A DNA stretch of 64,000 nucleotides from Hymenobacter gummosus (GCF_003970915.1 NZ_RXOF01000017.1:62001-126000), one strand, 5' to 3'; positions 8,719 through 17,070 are shown, counted from the stretch's first letter. A program made the numbers and translations. Notes: generated by a model not told the origin, from the letters alone.

Positions 8719-9656
8719 TACTGGTGGAAATGCCGCTCCACTTCCTCCTTCCAGACGGCCACAAACGGCTCCTCCTCGCCGACCTGGTAGGCGCAGCGCA
8801 TCACGTTGGTATTCGACTCGATGGCCACGTTGCCGGCCGGGTCGAGGGCAATGATGCCCCGGTCGCCGGCTAGCTTATCGGCGTACATGCCCACGGCTTC
8901 CTGGGCGGCTTTGGTAATGGACATCTTCTTGTACTTGCGCAGGGCGTACACTTCGTGGGCCACGCCGGCCAGCATGATGATTTCCCCGTCGCCGGTGGTC
9001 GAGACGGCGCAGACCTCGTTGTTGGCGTAGCCCCCGCCGCCGAAGATGCAACTGTCGCCCACCCGGCCGCGCAGCTTGCCCTCGATGCCGCCGGTGGAGG
9101 TGGCCATGGCCAGGTTGCCGTGCTGATCCAGCGCTACGGCCCCCACGGTGTCATGCTTGTTGGCGTACTCGGTGCTGGTTCCTTGAATGATTTCCAGCCA
9201 CTGCTGCTGCTGCTCGGCGGTTTTGAAGTAGGTCGGGTCGTGCAGGGGCAGGCCCTGCGAGAGGGCAAATTCCTGGGCGCCTTCGGCCGTGAGGAAAGAG
9301 TGCTTGCACTTTTCCATCACCAGCCGGGCCACGCTCACCGGGTTTTTCACCAGCTTCAGCCCGCTCACCGCTCCGCCGCGCAGCGTGGCCCCGTCCATGA
9401 TGGACGCTTCCGTTTCCACTTCCCCGTTGATGTTGAACATGCCCCCGCGGCCGGCGTTGAACAGCTCGTTATCCTCCATGCTCTTGACGGCCGCCTCCAC
9501 CGCGTCGAGGGCCGCGCCGCCGCGCTGCAGGATTTCGGCCCCGGCCAGCAGGGCCTGCCGCAGCCCCGCTTTCAGCTTTTCTTCCTTGTCCGGCGGAATC
9601 GTGGCCGGATCGGTGTTGACGGCCCCGCCGTGAATGATGATGACGCATTTGCCCAT
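8718..9656 (-). CDS. Isoaspartyl peptidase / L-asparaginase (Ntn hydrolase)
   Basis: Plant-type asparaginase family enzyme that removes isoaspartyl residues from peptides and hydrolyses L-asparagine. It matures by self-cleavage before a threonine. The 312-residue product starts MGKCVIIIHGGA and carries the cleavage/nucleophile site HDTVGAVALD (Thr becomes the new N-terminus), then GGIEGKLRGRVGDS for substrate binding and GDRGIIALDPAGN near the end. The start at 9656 is chosen because the IIIHGGA strand begins the fold; the 13 upstream codons are not family-like. No signal peptide is obvious, so it is probably cytoplasmic. Confidence 0.92.
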   Translation of the reverse strand: MGKCVIIIHGGAVNTDPATIPPDKEEKLKAGLRQALLAGAEILQRGGAALDAVEAAVKSMEDNELFNAGRGGMFNINGEVETEASIMDGATLRGGAVSGLKLVKNPVSVARLVMEKCKHSFLTAEGAQEFALSQGLPLHDPTYFKTAEQQQQWLEIIQGTSTEYANKHDTVGAVALDQHGNLAMATSTGGIEGKLRGRVGDSCIFGGGGYANNEVCAVSTTGDGEIIMLAGVAHEVYALRKYKKMSITKAAQEAVGMYADKLAGDRGIIALDPAGNVAIESNTNVMRCAYQVGEEEPFVAVWKEEVERHFHQ

Positions 9657-9772
9657 ACTCGGTGCTAACTGGAAAAAGTGACGGTGTGGGAGCAAGGCGG
9701 CGTGCTGCTGTTACGGCCCGGGCCCGACCAGGTTAGCGTCGGGATTAGGCCCCGAGGCCGTCTTCGGGCACA

Positions 9773-9800
9773 AAAAAAGCCCGGCTCCAGCCGGGCTTTT
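9773..9800 (-). terminator. Terminator after msrA
   Basis: Hairpin AAAAGCCCGGCT / AGCCGGGCTTTT with runs of A on the left and T on the right; read on the minus strand it follows the msrA stop by about 20 bases. Confidence 0.85.
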
Positions 9801-9819
9801 ATGAGTGTCAGCGGGTTGG

Positions 9820-10359
9820 CTACTGGGCCGAGGCTTTGAGCTTCTCCCCGAACAGGGCCTTTACCTTCTCCACTTTGGGGCGGGCCACAAACTGGCAGTA
9901 GGGCTGGGAGCTGTTCTGGTTGTAGTAGTTCTGGTGGTAGTCCTCGGCCTGGTAGAAGGGGCCGGCGGGCAGCACTTCCGTCACGATGGGCTGGTCGAAC
10001 GCCTGGGCCTCGTTGAGCTTCTGCTTGTAGGCTTCGGCCAGACGCTTCTGCTCCTCGTTGTGGTAGTAGATGCCCGAGCGGTACTGCGTGCCCACGTCGT
10101 TGCCCTGGCGGTTCAGGGTGGTCGGGTCGTGGGTTTTCCAGAAGATTTCCAGCAGCTCCTCGAAGCTGATGATTTGCGGGTCGAAGGTTATCTGGATGAC
10201 CTCGTTGTGGCCGGTCAGGCCCGAGCAGACTTCTTTGTAGGTGGGGTTGGCAATGCGGCCGCCCGTGTAGCCCGATACGACTTTCTCGACGCCTTTCAGG
10301 TTCTGAAAAACGGCCTCGACGCACCAGAAGCAGCCGGCCCCGAAGGTTGCTAATTCCAT
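9820..10359 (-). CDS. msrA: Peptide methionine-S-sulfoxide reductase
   Basis: MsrA reduces methionine-S-sulfoxide in proteins and peptides. The 179-residue protein starts [15 protein letters not shown], with the catalytic cysteine in GCFW (Cys10), followed by GYTGG and the downstream [20 protein letters not shown] and [15 protein letters not shown] motifs of the family. It is a single MsrA domain without MsrB fusion or signal peptide, so it probably acts in the cytoplasm. A strong terminator follows; the upstream neighbour on the same strand has its own terminator, so msrA is likely monocistronic. Confidence 0.95.
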   Translation of the reverse strand: MELATFGAGCFWCVEAVFQNLKGVEKVVSGYTGGRIANPTYKEVCSGLTGHNEVIQITFDPQIISFEELLEIFWKTHDPTTLNRQGNDVGTQYRSGIYYHNEEQKRLAEAYKQKLNEAQAFDQPIVTEVLPAGPFYQAEDYHQNYYNQNSSQPYCQFVARPKVEKVKALFGEKLKASAQ

Positions 10360-10457
10360 GTCAGCAGGGGGGATAAGGTGTGGAAGTATGGTTAAGCGTA
10401 ATTCCGCCCGGAAGGTTGCGGCTCGGCGGCAAAGTGCTCATATAAGTCTAACTAAAA

Positions 10458-10490
10458 AGCCTCCTGAGGTGCTATGAACCTCAGGAGGCT
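10458..10490 (-). terminator. Terminator after the small unknown gene
   Basis: Hairpin with arms AGCCTCCTGAGGT (10458-10470) and ACCTCAGGAGGCT (10478-10490). On the minus strand it is followed by T-rich sequence (AAAAA on the plus strand at its left edge), about 23 bases past the stop at 10513. Confidence 0.8.
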
Positions 10491-10512
10491 GATGTACTAC
10501 GCTCCCAGGTAA

Positions 10513-10893
10513 CTAGCTAATGCGTTTCAAATACAGAACTCCAGCAATATCGGTTGGATTTGGAGCCAGATGCGCGTTGTTTTTCACGGTGACTGAATCT
10601 TCAGAATATCTTGTTGCCTTGAAGCAGCCGACAAATCGAAACTGCATATTTCCCTGTCTTAAGAAAACAGGAATAGTATTGCCAACATCTGTCAGCAAAC
10701 GAGCATTACGTTGTCTTTGTGTGCCTCTTCCTACTAGCACAACCGTCGGTGCCTGAGGGTTCAAATCTGGGTCGAACCGGCCGCAGGTAACCCTGCCGCC
10801 TGAAGTTGGCAAAAAGGGAACAGGATTTCCTCCAAACAGATCAGCTATTTCTTGGGCCGACAGAATTGTTCCAGGGGAGAGATTGGTACACAT
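10513..10893 (-). CDS. Unknown 126-residue protein, possibly SRA/PUA-like
   Basis: Starts MCTNLSPGTILSAQEIADLF and ends GVLYLKRIS. No family is recognised with certainty. The build (GTILSAQEIADLFGG, then a beta-rich centre with TVVLVGRGT and IPVFLR, then FRFVGCFKATRY) is reminiscent of SRA-like domains attached to McrA-type nucleases, where an FGG-type start, a GxG strand and a final aromatic YxG strand recur. This is a weak resemblance. The gene is clearly less G+C-rich than its neighbours and sits alone between msrA and the dehydrogenase gene, which suggests recent arrival. Its ATG is only 27 bases after the neighbouring gene's stop, so it may be read through from that gene. Confidence 0.65.
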   Translation of the reverse strand: MCTNLSPGTILSAQEIADLFGGNPVPFLPTSGGRVTCGRFDPDLNPQAPTVVLVGRGTQRQRNARLLTDVGNTIPVFLRQGNMQFRFVGCFKATRYSEDSVTVKNNAHLAPNPTDIAGVLYLKRIS

Positions 10894-10919
10894 TTTAGAA
10901 ACGACTGTGGTAGGGCGAC

Positions 10920-11810
10920 TTATTTGCGGAACCGCTCGGCCAGCACCAGCTCCTTGGTGCCGTGCGTCCAGCTGTAAAAGCCTTCGCCCGACTTCACACC
11001 CAGGCGGCCGGCCGTTACCATGTTCACCAGCAGCGGGCAGGGGGCGTACTTGGGGTTGCCCAGCCCGTCGTGCAGCACGCGCAGGATGGCCAGGCACACG
11101 TCCAGGCCGATAAAGTCGGCCAGCTGCAGCGGGCCCATGGGGTGGGCCATGCCCAGCTTCATCACCGTGTCGATTTCCTCCACGCCGGCCACGCCCTCGT
11201 GCAGGGTGATGATGGCCTCGTTGATCATCGGCATCAGGATGCGGTTGGCCACGAAGCCGGGGTAGTCGTTGACCTCCGTGGGCGTCTTCTGCAGCTGCCG
11301 CGACAGGTCCATAATCTGCTCGGTCACCGCGTCGGAAGTGGCGTAGCCGCGGATAACTTCCACCAGCTTCATCACCGGCACCGGGTTCATGAAGTGCATG
11401 CCGATAACCTTGTCGGGGCGGCCCGTGACGGCGGCAATGCGCGTGATGCTGATGGAGCTGGTGTTGGTGGCCAGGATGCACCCGGGCTTGGTCAGCTCGT
11501 CGAGCTGGCGGAAGAGGTCCAGCTTTACGTTCACGTTTTCGGTGGCGGCTTCCACCACCAGGTCGGCGTCGCGCACGCCGTCGGCCAGGGAGGTGCTGCG
11601 CTGCAGGCGGCCCAGGGTAGCGGCTTTGTCGTCCTCGGAGAGGCCGCCTTTGGCCACCTGCCGGTCCAGGTTTTTGCCGATGGTGGTCCAGGCCTTGTCG
11701 AGGGCGGTCTGGTTGAGGTCGATGAGGGTAACGGGGAAACCGTGCTGGGCAAACACGTGGGCAATGCCATTGCCCATGGTGCCCGAGCCAATAACGGCGA
11801 CGTTCAGCAT
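10920..11810 (-). CDS. 3-hydroxyacyl-CoA (3-hydroxybutyryl-CoA) dehydrogenase
   Basis: NAD-dependent oxidation of 3-hydroxyacyl-CoA in fatty acid/butanoate metabolism. The 296-residue product has an N-terminal Rossmann domain (VAVIGSGTMGNGIAHVFAQH, the GxGxxG loop), the family stretch TNTSSISITRIAAVTGRPDK with GMHFMNPVPVMKLVEVI (catalytic His in GMHF), and a C-terminal helical domain with NRILMPMINEAI and EGVAGVEEIDTVMKLGMAHP. Length matches single-function Hbd/PaaH enzymes. The start MLNVAVIG at 11810 is chosen because upstream codons are a Pro/Leu-rich leader unlike the family. Confidence 0.93.
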   Translation of the reverse strand: MLNVAVIGSGTMGNGIAHVFAQHGFPVTLIDLNQTALDKAWTTIGKNLDRQVAKGGLSEDDKAATLGRLQRSTSLADGVRDADLVVEAATENVNVKLDLFRQLDELTKPGCILATNTSSISITRIAAVTGRPDKVIGMHFMNPVPVMKLVEVIRGYATSDAVTEQIMDLSRQLQKTPTEVNDYPGFVANRILMPMINEAIITLHEGVAGVEEIDTVMKLGMAHPMGPLQLADFIGLDVCLAILRVLHDGLGNPKYAPCPLLVNMVTAGRLGVKSGEGFYSWTHGTKELVLAERFRK

Positions 11811-11841
11811 GCGTGCGGGGAGGGGTGGGAGAGTGAGCAAC

Positions 11842-11868
11842 AAAAGCCGCCCGGGTGCGCCGGGCGGC
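11842..11868 (-). terminator. Terminator-like hairpin in the dehydrogenase leader
   Basis: Arms GCCGCCCGG (11846-11854) and CCGGGCGGC (11860-11868) next to AAAA at 11842-11845, i.e. a T-run on the minus strand. It points into the dehydrogenase gene and ends about 30 bases before its start, so it could be an attenuator or the end of an unseen short transcript. Confidence 0.4.
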
Positions 11869-12162
11869 GGCAAAGCTACGCAAAGCCCGGCGCCTCCCAA
11901 GCAGCCCACCTGGGGCGTCTGGCCGCCGAGGCGGGCTACAACAGCCGAAACGCGAAAGTGTTTTGCCGCAGAGTATCAACTGGCTAGCATAGCCGCGCAA
12001 CTATATGCCGGAATATTTTTTAGCCCCTTTGATATCCTTTTGTACAACCCCGCGTACAACCCCGCAGAACGTCCCGCCGACGGGCTTCCAAACAGGATGC
12101 AACCTAGGCAACCGGCGTTTCCGACCCAAAACACCTCTCTCACCCAAACGGACTTTTCACTC
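11869..12162. other. Intergenic region with no recognised gene
   Basis: Divergent space between the dehydrogenase gene and the lmo0937-like gene. It must hold both promoters. Nothing else is supported. Confidence 0.4.
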
Positions 12163-12324
12163 ATGGGCAACCTGCTGTATCTCATTGCCGTCATTCTCAT
12201 CATCATCTGGGCGCTGGGCCTCTTCGGCTTTGGCAGCTTCGGCATGGGCAACCTCATCCACATCCTGCTGGTTATTGCCATCATCGCCGTGGTGCTGCGC
12301 CTGATACGCGGCAGCGCGGTCTGA
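12163..12324 (+). CDS. Small lmo0937-type membrane protein
   Basis: A 53-residue protein, MGNLLYLIAVILIIIWALGL followed by a Gly/Phe turn (FGFGSFGMGN) and a second hydrophobic segment LIHILLVIAIIAVVLRLIRG. Two transmembrane helices with this spacing match the lmo0937 family of tiny envelope proteins, which has no defined function. It is followed by a very strong terminator, which supports its being a real transcription unit. The first in-frame ATG with the family-like start is used; longer frames upstream are non-coding in character. Confidence 0.75.
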   Translation: MGNLLYLIAVILIIIWALGLFGFGSFGMGNLIHILLVIAIIAVVLRLIRGSAV

Positions 12325-12351
12325 GGCCGCGGCCACTAATTGCGTCTGAAA

Positions 12352-12398
12352 AACACGAAACGGGCGCCTCTCGCTGTGAGAGGCGCCCGTTTCGTGTT
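12352..12398. terminator. Strong bidirectional terminator
   Basis: A 21-bp perfect stem (12352-12372 and 12378-12398) with a 5-base loop. It serves the small plus-strand gene and the converging barrel protein gene. Confidence 0.85.
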
Positions 12399-12411
12399 CC
12401 GGCGGGGCGGG

Positions 12412-13329
12412 TTACTTGCCGCCCAGGTTGTACACCAAGCTCAGGCGCTGCACCAGCACGTTGTAGTAGTTGGAGCCGGAGTTGCTGTTGTACAGCAGGG
12501 CCCCATCCACGGCAAACCGGTCGCCGAGGCGCTGGCGGTAGCCCACGCCCAGCAGCAGGGCCGTGGTGGTGCGCTGGTACCGGAAGGCTTCGTACTGCTG
12601 GCGCGGCACCACTTCGTTCACGAAATAGTCCTGCGAGCGGGTCGATTCGTACTCGGCGTGCAAAAACACCGTCTTGAACACCGTGAACTGCGCCAGGCCG
12701 CGTACGCCCAGGTCGCGCATCTTATAGCTGTTGGGCAGGCCCAGCGCCGCCGCATCCGGCCCGAAGTTGGCGCTGCGGTACACCAGCACGGGCCCGGCCG
12801 CTACCGACAGCCGGTCAGTAATGCGGTAGCCCAGCGCCGGGGCCACGCCGGCCGAAAAGTCCGTGCCGTTGAAGTAGTTGTTGCTCAAGCCCAGGCGCAA
12901 TGCGGTGCCGTAGAGGAAGAGCTTGCCCGGCTTGTATTCCGACTGCAGCGTGGCCCCGGGCACCGTTCCGTTCTGCGGCAGCGTCTGCGCCGGGCGGCCG
13001 TCGTCGTCGATGCTGCCGCCGGGGCGGGCGGGCGTAGTGGGCTGCACCGGGCGGCTGCCGGGCAGGGGCTGGGCCACGCGCCCGTCGTCATCGATGCCGC
13101 CGGAGGGGCGCACCGGCGGCTGGGGCTGCGCGGGCTGCTGGGGTTGCGGCTGGGCGGGCTGCACGGGGCGGCTGGGCTGCGGGGCCGGCGTGGGCGGGGC
13201 CATCGGCGGGCCGGTGGGCAGCTGGGGCTTCACGTAGGTGGTATCCGGGCGTTGTTGGGCCTGAGCGGCCGTGGTGCCGGCAACAAGTCCGGCGGCGCTG
13301 AGCGCGGCCACCAGCAGAATGCGCTTCAT
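12412..13329 (-). CDS. Outer-membrane beta-barrel-like protein with Pro-rich linker
   Basis: The 305-residue product starts MKRILLVAALSAAGLVAGTT with cleavage likely after AQA. Residues about 25-120 are Pro/Gln-rich and contain two copies of a GG(S/I)IDDDGR(V/P)AQ-type motif. The rest (about 130-305) has alternating aromatic strands ending in LVQRLSLVYNLGGK, typical of an outer-membrane barrel with a C-terminal beta signal. No enzymatic motif is visible. The start at 13329 precedes the signal peptide; an upstream in-frame Met adds nine residues. Role unknown, possibly structural or transport. Confidence 0.8.
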   Translation of the reverse strand: MKRILLVAALSAAGLVAGTTAAQAQQRPDTTYVKPQLPTGPPMAPPTPAPQPSRPVQPAQPQPQQPAQPQPPVRPSGGIDDDGRVAQPLPGSRPVQPTTPARPGGSIDDDGRPAQTLPQNGTVPGATLQSEYKPGKLFLYGTALRLGLSNNYFNGTDFSAGVAPALGYRITDRLSVAAGPVLVYRSANFGPDAAALGLPNSYKMRDLGVRGLAQFTVFKTVFLHAEYESTRSQDYFVNEVVPRQQYEAFRYQRTTTALLLGVGYRQRLGDRFAVDGALLYNSNSGSNYYNVLVQRLSLVYNLGGK

Positions 13330-13370
13330 AGGAGCAGGGCGAAGAGTCGTATGCATGTAAGTAACGAAAA

Positions 13371-13396
13371 GGCCGCGGATGGTTGTATCCGCGGCC
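13371..13396. terminator. Terminator between barrel gene start and ABC-F gene end
   Basis: Arms GGCCGCGGAT (13371-13380) and ATCCGCGGCC (13387-13396), preceded by AAAA. Read on the minus strand it ends the ABC-F transcript 16 bases after the stop. Confidence 0.8.
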
Positions 13397-13412
13397 TCCC
13401 GATGTTCAGCTG

Positions 13413-15038
13413 CTAGGCGCCGACCGTCTGGTACATGCGCTGGCGCTGGGCCTTGATAGTCTCGTCGGCAAGGTATTCCTCATACGACATCCGCTTGTCA
13501 ATAATTCCCTCCGGCGTGAGTTCGATGATGCGGTTGGCAATGGTGTCGATGAACTGCAAGTCGTGCGAGGCGAAGAGCATGGAGCCCGGGAAGTCGCGCA
13601 GCGAGTTGTTTAGGGCCGTAATGCTTTCCAGGTCCAGGTGGTTCGTGGGGTCGTCGAGCACCAGCACGTTGCCGGCTTCCATCATCATCTTGGAGAGCAT
13701 GCAGCGCACTTTCTCACCCCCGCTCAGCACGTTCGACTTCTTCTGCGACTCCTCGCCCGAAAACAGCATCCGGCCCAGAAAGCCGCGGATAAACGACTCG
13801 TCTTTCTCCGTGCTGTACTGGCGCAGCCAGTCCACCAGATTCAGGTCGGTGTTGAAGAACTCGGTGTTTTCCTTCGGGAAGTAGGAGGGCGTAATGGTGG
13901 TGCCCCACTTGAAGTTGCCCTTATCGGCCTTGCGCTGCTCAAACAGGATGTCGAACAGCAGGGAGGCGGCGCGGTCGTCGCGGCTCACAATGGCCACTTT
14001 GTCCTTCTTGTCGAGGGCGAAGGTCACGTCGCGGAAAATCGTCTCCCCGTCGATGGTGGCCGACAGGTTCTCCACCGACAGCAGCTGGTTGCCGGCCTCG
14101 CGCTCCGATTTGAAGGCGATGTAGGGGTACTTGCGCGAGGAGGGCTTGATTTCCTCCAGCGTCAGCTTCTGCAGCAGCTTTTGGCGCGAAGTAGCCTGCT
14201 TGGACTTCGAGGCGTTGGCCGAGAAGCGGCGCACAAACTCCTCCAGCTCCTTGCGCTTGTCCTCGGTCTTCTTGTTCACCTCCTGGCGCTGGCGCAAAGC
14301 CAGCTGCGACGACTCGTACCAGAACGAGTAGTTGCCGGGGTACATGGTGATTTTGGAGAAGTCCAGGTCGGCCATGTAGTTACACACCGCGTCGAGGAAG
14401 TGACGGTCGTGGCTCACTACGATAACCGTGTTCTGGAAGCCGTCGAGGAAGTTTTCCAGCCACAGCACGGTTTCGGCGTCGAGGCCGTTGGTCGGTTCGT
14501 CGAGCAGCAGCACGTCGGGGTTGCCGAACAGGGCCTGGGCCAGCAGCACGCGCACCTTATCGGAGGTGCCCAGGTCGCCCATCAGGGTATAGTGCTTGTC
14601 CTCGCCGATGCCGAGGCCCGAGAGCAGCTCGGCCGCTTCGTAGTCGGCATTCCAGCCTTCGAGGTCGGCAAACTCGCCTTCCAGGGCGGCGGCCCGCTCG
14701 CCGTCGGCGTCGGAGAAGTCCGGCTTGGCGTAGATGGCGTCCTTTTCCTCCATCACCTTCCACAGGCGCTGGTGGCCCATAATCACCGTCTGCAGCACCG
14801 GATACTGGTCGTAGGCAAACTGGTCCTGCTTCAGCACCGAGAGGCGGGCGCCCTTGGGCATGTCCACCGAGCCGGTGTTGGCCTCGATTTCGCCCGAAAG
14901 AATCTTCAGGAACGTGGACTTACCGGCGCCGTTGGCCCCGATGAGGCCGTACACGTTGCCGGGCATGAATTTGATGGTGACGTCTTCAAACAACACGCGC
15001 TTGCCGTAGCGCAGGCTGACGTTGGTAGTGCTGATCAT
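13413..15038 (-). CDS. ABC-F family ATPase (YbiT-like) with one degenerate ATP site
   Basis: Soluble ABC-F proteins act on ribosomes; there is no membrane segment here. The 541-residue protein has two ATPase domains. The first has an intact Walker A (GANGAGKST, 34-42) and Walker B (LLLDEPT), but its signature is LGTSDK (156-161) instead of LSGGE. The second has an intact signature LSGGEK (438-443) and VLVLDDPTNHLD, but its P-loop position reads VSRDDRAAS (351-359), without GxGK(S/T). So the composite site made of Walker A-1 and signature-2 looks active and the other dead. The linker (about 245-305) is Lys/Arg/Glu-rich and helical, as in the family. Confidence 0.92.
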   Translation of the reverse strand: MISTTNVSLRYGKRVLFEDVTIKFMPGNVYGLIGANGAGKSTFLKILSGEIEANTGSVDMPKGARLSVLKQDQFAYDQYPVLQTVIMGHQRLWKVMEEKDAIYAKPDFSDADGERAAALEGEFADLEGWNADYEAAELLSGLGIGEDKHYTLMGDLGTSDKVRVLLAQALFGNPDVLLLDEPTNGLDAETVLWLENFLDGFQNTVIVVSHDRHFLDAVCNYMADLDFSKITMYPGNYSFWYESSQLALRQRQEVNKKTEDKRKELEEFVRRFSANASKSKQATSRQKLLQKLTLEEIKPSSRKYPYIAFKSEREAGNQLLSVENLSATIDGETIFRDVTFALDKKDKVAIVSRDDRAASLLFDILFEQRKADKGNFKWGTTITPSYFPKENTEFFNTDLNLVDWLRQYSTEKDESFIRGFLGRMLFSGEESQKKSNVLSGGEKVRCMLSKMMMEAGNVLVLDDPTNHLDLESITALNNSLRDFPGSMLFASHDLQFIDTIANRIIELTPEGIIDKRMSYEEYLADETIKAQRQRMYQTVGA

Positions 15039-15340
15039 GCAGAGGAATTAAGCGGAAAGGCGGTGCCGCGGGGCCGAAAAACCGCGCAAAGGTATGGAAA
15101 AATGCCCGTCGCCCCGCAGCCGCAACCCAACTACAACACGGCGACGGCGGGAAAAAATCCCGCGGCTCCGCGCTTCATTGTCAAGCCCTTGGCGGGCAAA
15201 AGCCGCGGAAAAATTGCCAAACCCGGCAACCGCCGCTTCCCAAAGCCAGTATTAGAGCACAAGAAACGGTTCAGCCAGCCAACGCGCTGCCGCTCAGCCG
15301 CCCGTACTCTCTCCAACACTTCCCAAAACTCCTCTGCCTT

Positions 15341-15817
15341 ATGGCACATCATCAGCACATTTCCCCCGAACGCAACGGCCTGCGCTACGGGCTGTTTACC
15401 GCCATCGGCATGGCCGCCTACTTTCTGATTGCCAATCTGCTCGGGCTGGCGGCCAACGTAATGTATAGCTACGGCAACGTTATCATCCTCGCCATCGGAG
15501 CCTGCGCCGCCATTGCGCACTTCAAGCGCACCCGCCACGACCGGATGGCCTACCTGCAGGGCTTCGGCACCGGCATCATCACGGCGGCGGTGGCCAGCCT
15601 GATTTTCGCGGTGTTTTTCGTTATCTACAGCGTCATCAACCCCAACCTGATGGAAAAGCTGCGCGCCGCTGACCTGTTCGGCTTCGACCTGTCGGTGACC
15701 ATTGCTTTCCTGGCTATTCTGCTGCAGGGGGTGATGTCGGGCGTGATTATCTCGCTCATTGCCATGCAGTACTTCAAAAGCCCCGACCACAACCCGCTGC
15801 AACAGCACGTTGAATAG
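15341..15817 (+). CDS. DUF4199 family membrane protein
   Basis: 158 residues with about four transmembrane segments: GLFTAIGMAAYFLIANLLGL, VIILAIGACAAIAHF, ITAAVASLIFAVFFVIYSVI and FLAILLQGVMSGVIISLIAM. The central RxxRxxxMAYLQGFGTGI motif between helices 2 and 3 is typical of DUF4199, a family common in Bacteroidota with unknown role. It stands alone, divergent from the ABC-F gene by about 300 bases, and is followed by a strong terminator. The 15039-15340 gap holds no other supported gene. Confidence 0.85.
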   Translation: MAHHQHISPERNGLRYGLFTAIGMAAYFLIANLLGLAANVMYSYGNVIILAIGACAAIAHFKRTRHDRMAYLQGFGTGIITAAVASLIFAVFFVIYSVINPNLMEKLRAADLFGFDLSVTIAFLAILLQGVMSGVIISLIAMQYFKSPDHNPLQQHVE

Positions 15818-15843
15818 CCTGCAGCTTAGCAGCTGCGGCTAGC

Positions 15844-15880
15844 AAAAGCGGCCCCACAGCATTGTGGGGCCGCTTTTTTT
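15844..15880 (+). terminator. Terminator after the DUF4199 gene
   Basis: Hairpin AAAAGCGGCCCCACA / TGTGGGGCCGCTTTT followed by further T residues, 27 bases past the stop. Confidence 0.9.
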
Positions 15881-15967
15881 TGTTGCTTGAAAACAGTGCG
15901 ACTCAAAGTGGGACAATAATCCCAAAAAGGGAACAAATGCTAACGTTATAAATGTTTTAAGATAGAG

Positions 15968-15997
15968 TTGATTTTAAACTTTAATAATATATATTTG
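15968..15997 (+). promoter_or_regulatory. Bacteroidota-type promoter for the 16069 gene
   Basis: TTG at 15968-15970, 19 bases, then TATATTTG at 15990-15997, matching the TTTG / TAnnTTTG consensus with the right spacing. The region is strikingly AT-rich, and the ATG follows about 70 bases later. Confidence 0.6.
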
Positions 15998-16068
15998 GAC
16001 TAATCATAGCACTGGCGCCAACATCTGCTATGTTAGACCAAATACCAACCACCTAGCTTTTTTCCACC

Positions 16069-16473
16069 ATGAAGGGTTTTGCTCTTACTCTGCTCCTGAG
16101 CGGCTTGGTTTCTGTTGCCTCCGCTCAAATGAAGGACCGCATTGCCGCCGCCCCCGTGCGCGTCAGCAACGGCGGCACCCCCGTCAGCGCCGACGAACTG
16201 ACGCGCCAGATGGCCAACCGCCTCCACCTCAACGAGGCCCAGTACATCCGGCTCAAGGCTGCCAACCAAATCAAGCTGGCCCGGACGGACGAAATCCAGT
16301 GGCAGTACAAACAGGACCCCAGCACGCTGCAGGCCAAGCTGCAGGAGCTGGATGCCCAGTACGAAGCGGAGTGCCGCCGCATTCTGACGCCCAGCCAGAT
16401 CAGCCTCATGCACGCCGAACAGTCCCAGCCGGTGCTGCCCAAAACCGAGCCGGCCGGCAACGGCCTCGGCTAA
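16069..16473 (+). CDS. Small exported protein of unknown function
   Basis: 134 residues with a clear signal peptide (MKGFALTLLLSGLVSVASAQ, cleavage after ASA). The mature part is helical and charged: ADELTRQMANRLHLNEAQYI, then RLKAANQIKLARTDEIQ, and LQAKLQELDAQYEAECRRIL followed by TPSQISLM. The LTxxQ-like pattern resembles short periplasmic helical proteins of the Spy/CpxP kind, but the match is loose. It has its own AT-rich promoter and a terminator, so it appears to be a single-gene unit. Confidence 0.75.
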   Translation: MKGFALTLLLSGLVSVASAQMKDRIAAAPVRVSNGGTPVSADELTRQMANRLHLNEAQYIRLKAANQIKLARTDEIQWQYKQDPSTLQAKLQELDAQYEAECRRILTPSQISLMHAEQSQPVLPKTEPAGNGLG

Positions 16474-16505
16474 CGCACTGCTCTAATCTGCCTTCCTCCA
16501 ACGCC

Positions 16506-16542
16506 AAAGCGGGCGGCTCCCATCCGGGGCCGCCCGCTTTTG
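16506..16542. terminator. Convergent terminator
   Basis: Arms AAAGCGGGCGGC and GCCGCCCGCTTT with a loop of about 11 bases, between the stops of the 16069 gene (+) and the 16562 gene (-). Confidence 0.8.
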
Positions 16543-16561
16543 TTTGCTTGTAGCTTTGGAG

Positions 16562-16957
16562 TCAGTACGAAGTCGGGCCGCCGGTGTAGAGCACCTCCGT
16601 GACGGTGCCCAGGGAGCCAAAGCGCACCGTGAGGCAGCGGGCCGGGGCCGCTGAGGCCGCCGCACCCTGGCACTGCGGGCCGGGCGTCACGTAGTAGTAA
16701 TAAACCCGCTGCGTGAGCTCCTGCAGCTCCTCCTGGTCGGGCCGGCCCAGCAGATCAGTAATGGCGCTGACGTGCTCGTTGTAGAGCTGCTCGCGGCTGC
16801 TGTCGAGGGCGGGGAGCTGGGCCTGCCGGGCGCCCGAGCAGCCGCGGGCGTCGCGCTGCCAGGCCGAGGCGTCGAAGCCGGGCAAGGAGGTGAGGGAGTG
16901 GCCGCAGCCGCCGAGCAGCAGCGCGCCCAGAAAAAAGAAAGCCGAGCGTTGTAACAT
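16562..16957 (-). CDS. Lipoprotein with BamE/SmpA-like pattern
   Basis: 131 residues. MLQRSAFFFLGALLLGGCGH is a lipoprotein signal with lipobox LGGC. The mature protein has LLGRPDQEELQELTQRVYYY and two further cysteines (ARGCSGARQ, GPQCQGAAA). The helix - LLGxPD - strand pattern is like SmpA/BamE small lipoproteins, but this is only a resemblance. The start at 16957 sits at the signal peptide; the longer frame to 17065 adds 36 atypical residues. It is divergent from the L,D-transpeptidase-like gene. Confidence 0.7.
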   Translation of the reverse strand: MLQRSAFFFLGALLLGGCGHSLTSLPGFDASAWQRDARGCSGARQAQLPALDSSREQLYNEHVSAITDLLGRPDQEELQELTQRVYYYYVTPGPQCQGAAASAAPARCLTVRFGSLGTVTEVLYTGGPTSY

Positions 16958-17070
16958 GGAGGGAACCAGCAGGGGCAGGCCGCGGTTGGAAGCGCTGCGG
17001 TAGGACAAAACTACTATTTTTGTCTTTGCCCGGAATCGAGTCCGCCCGAATACGCTTGTCTCCACCCCGT

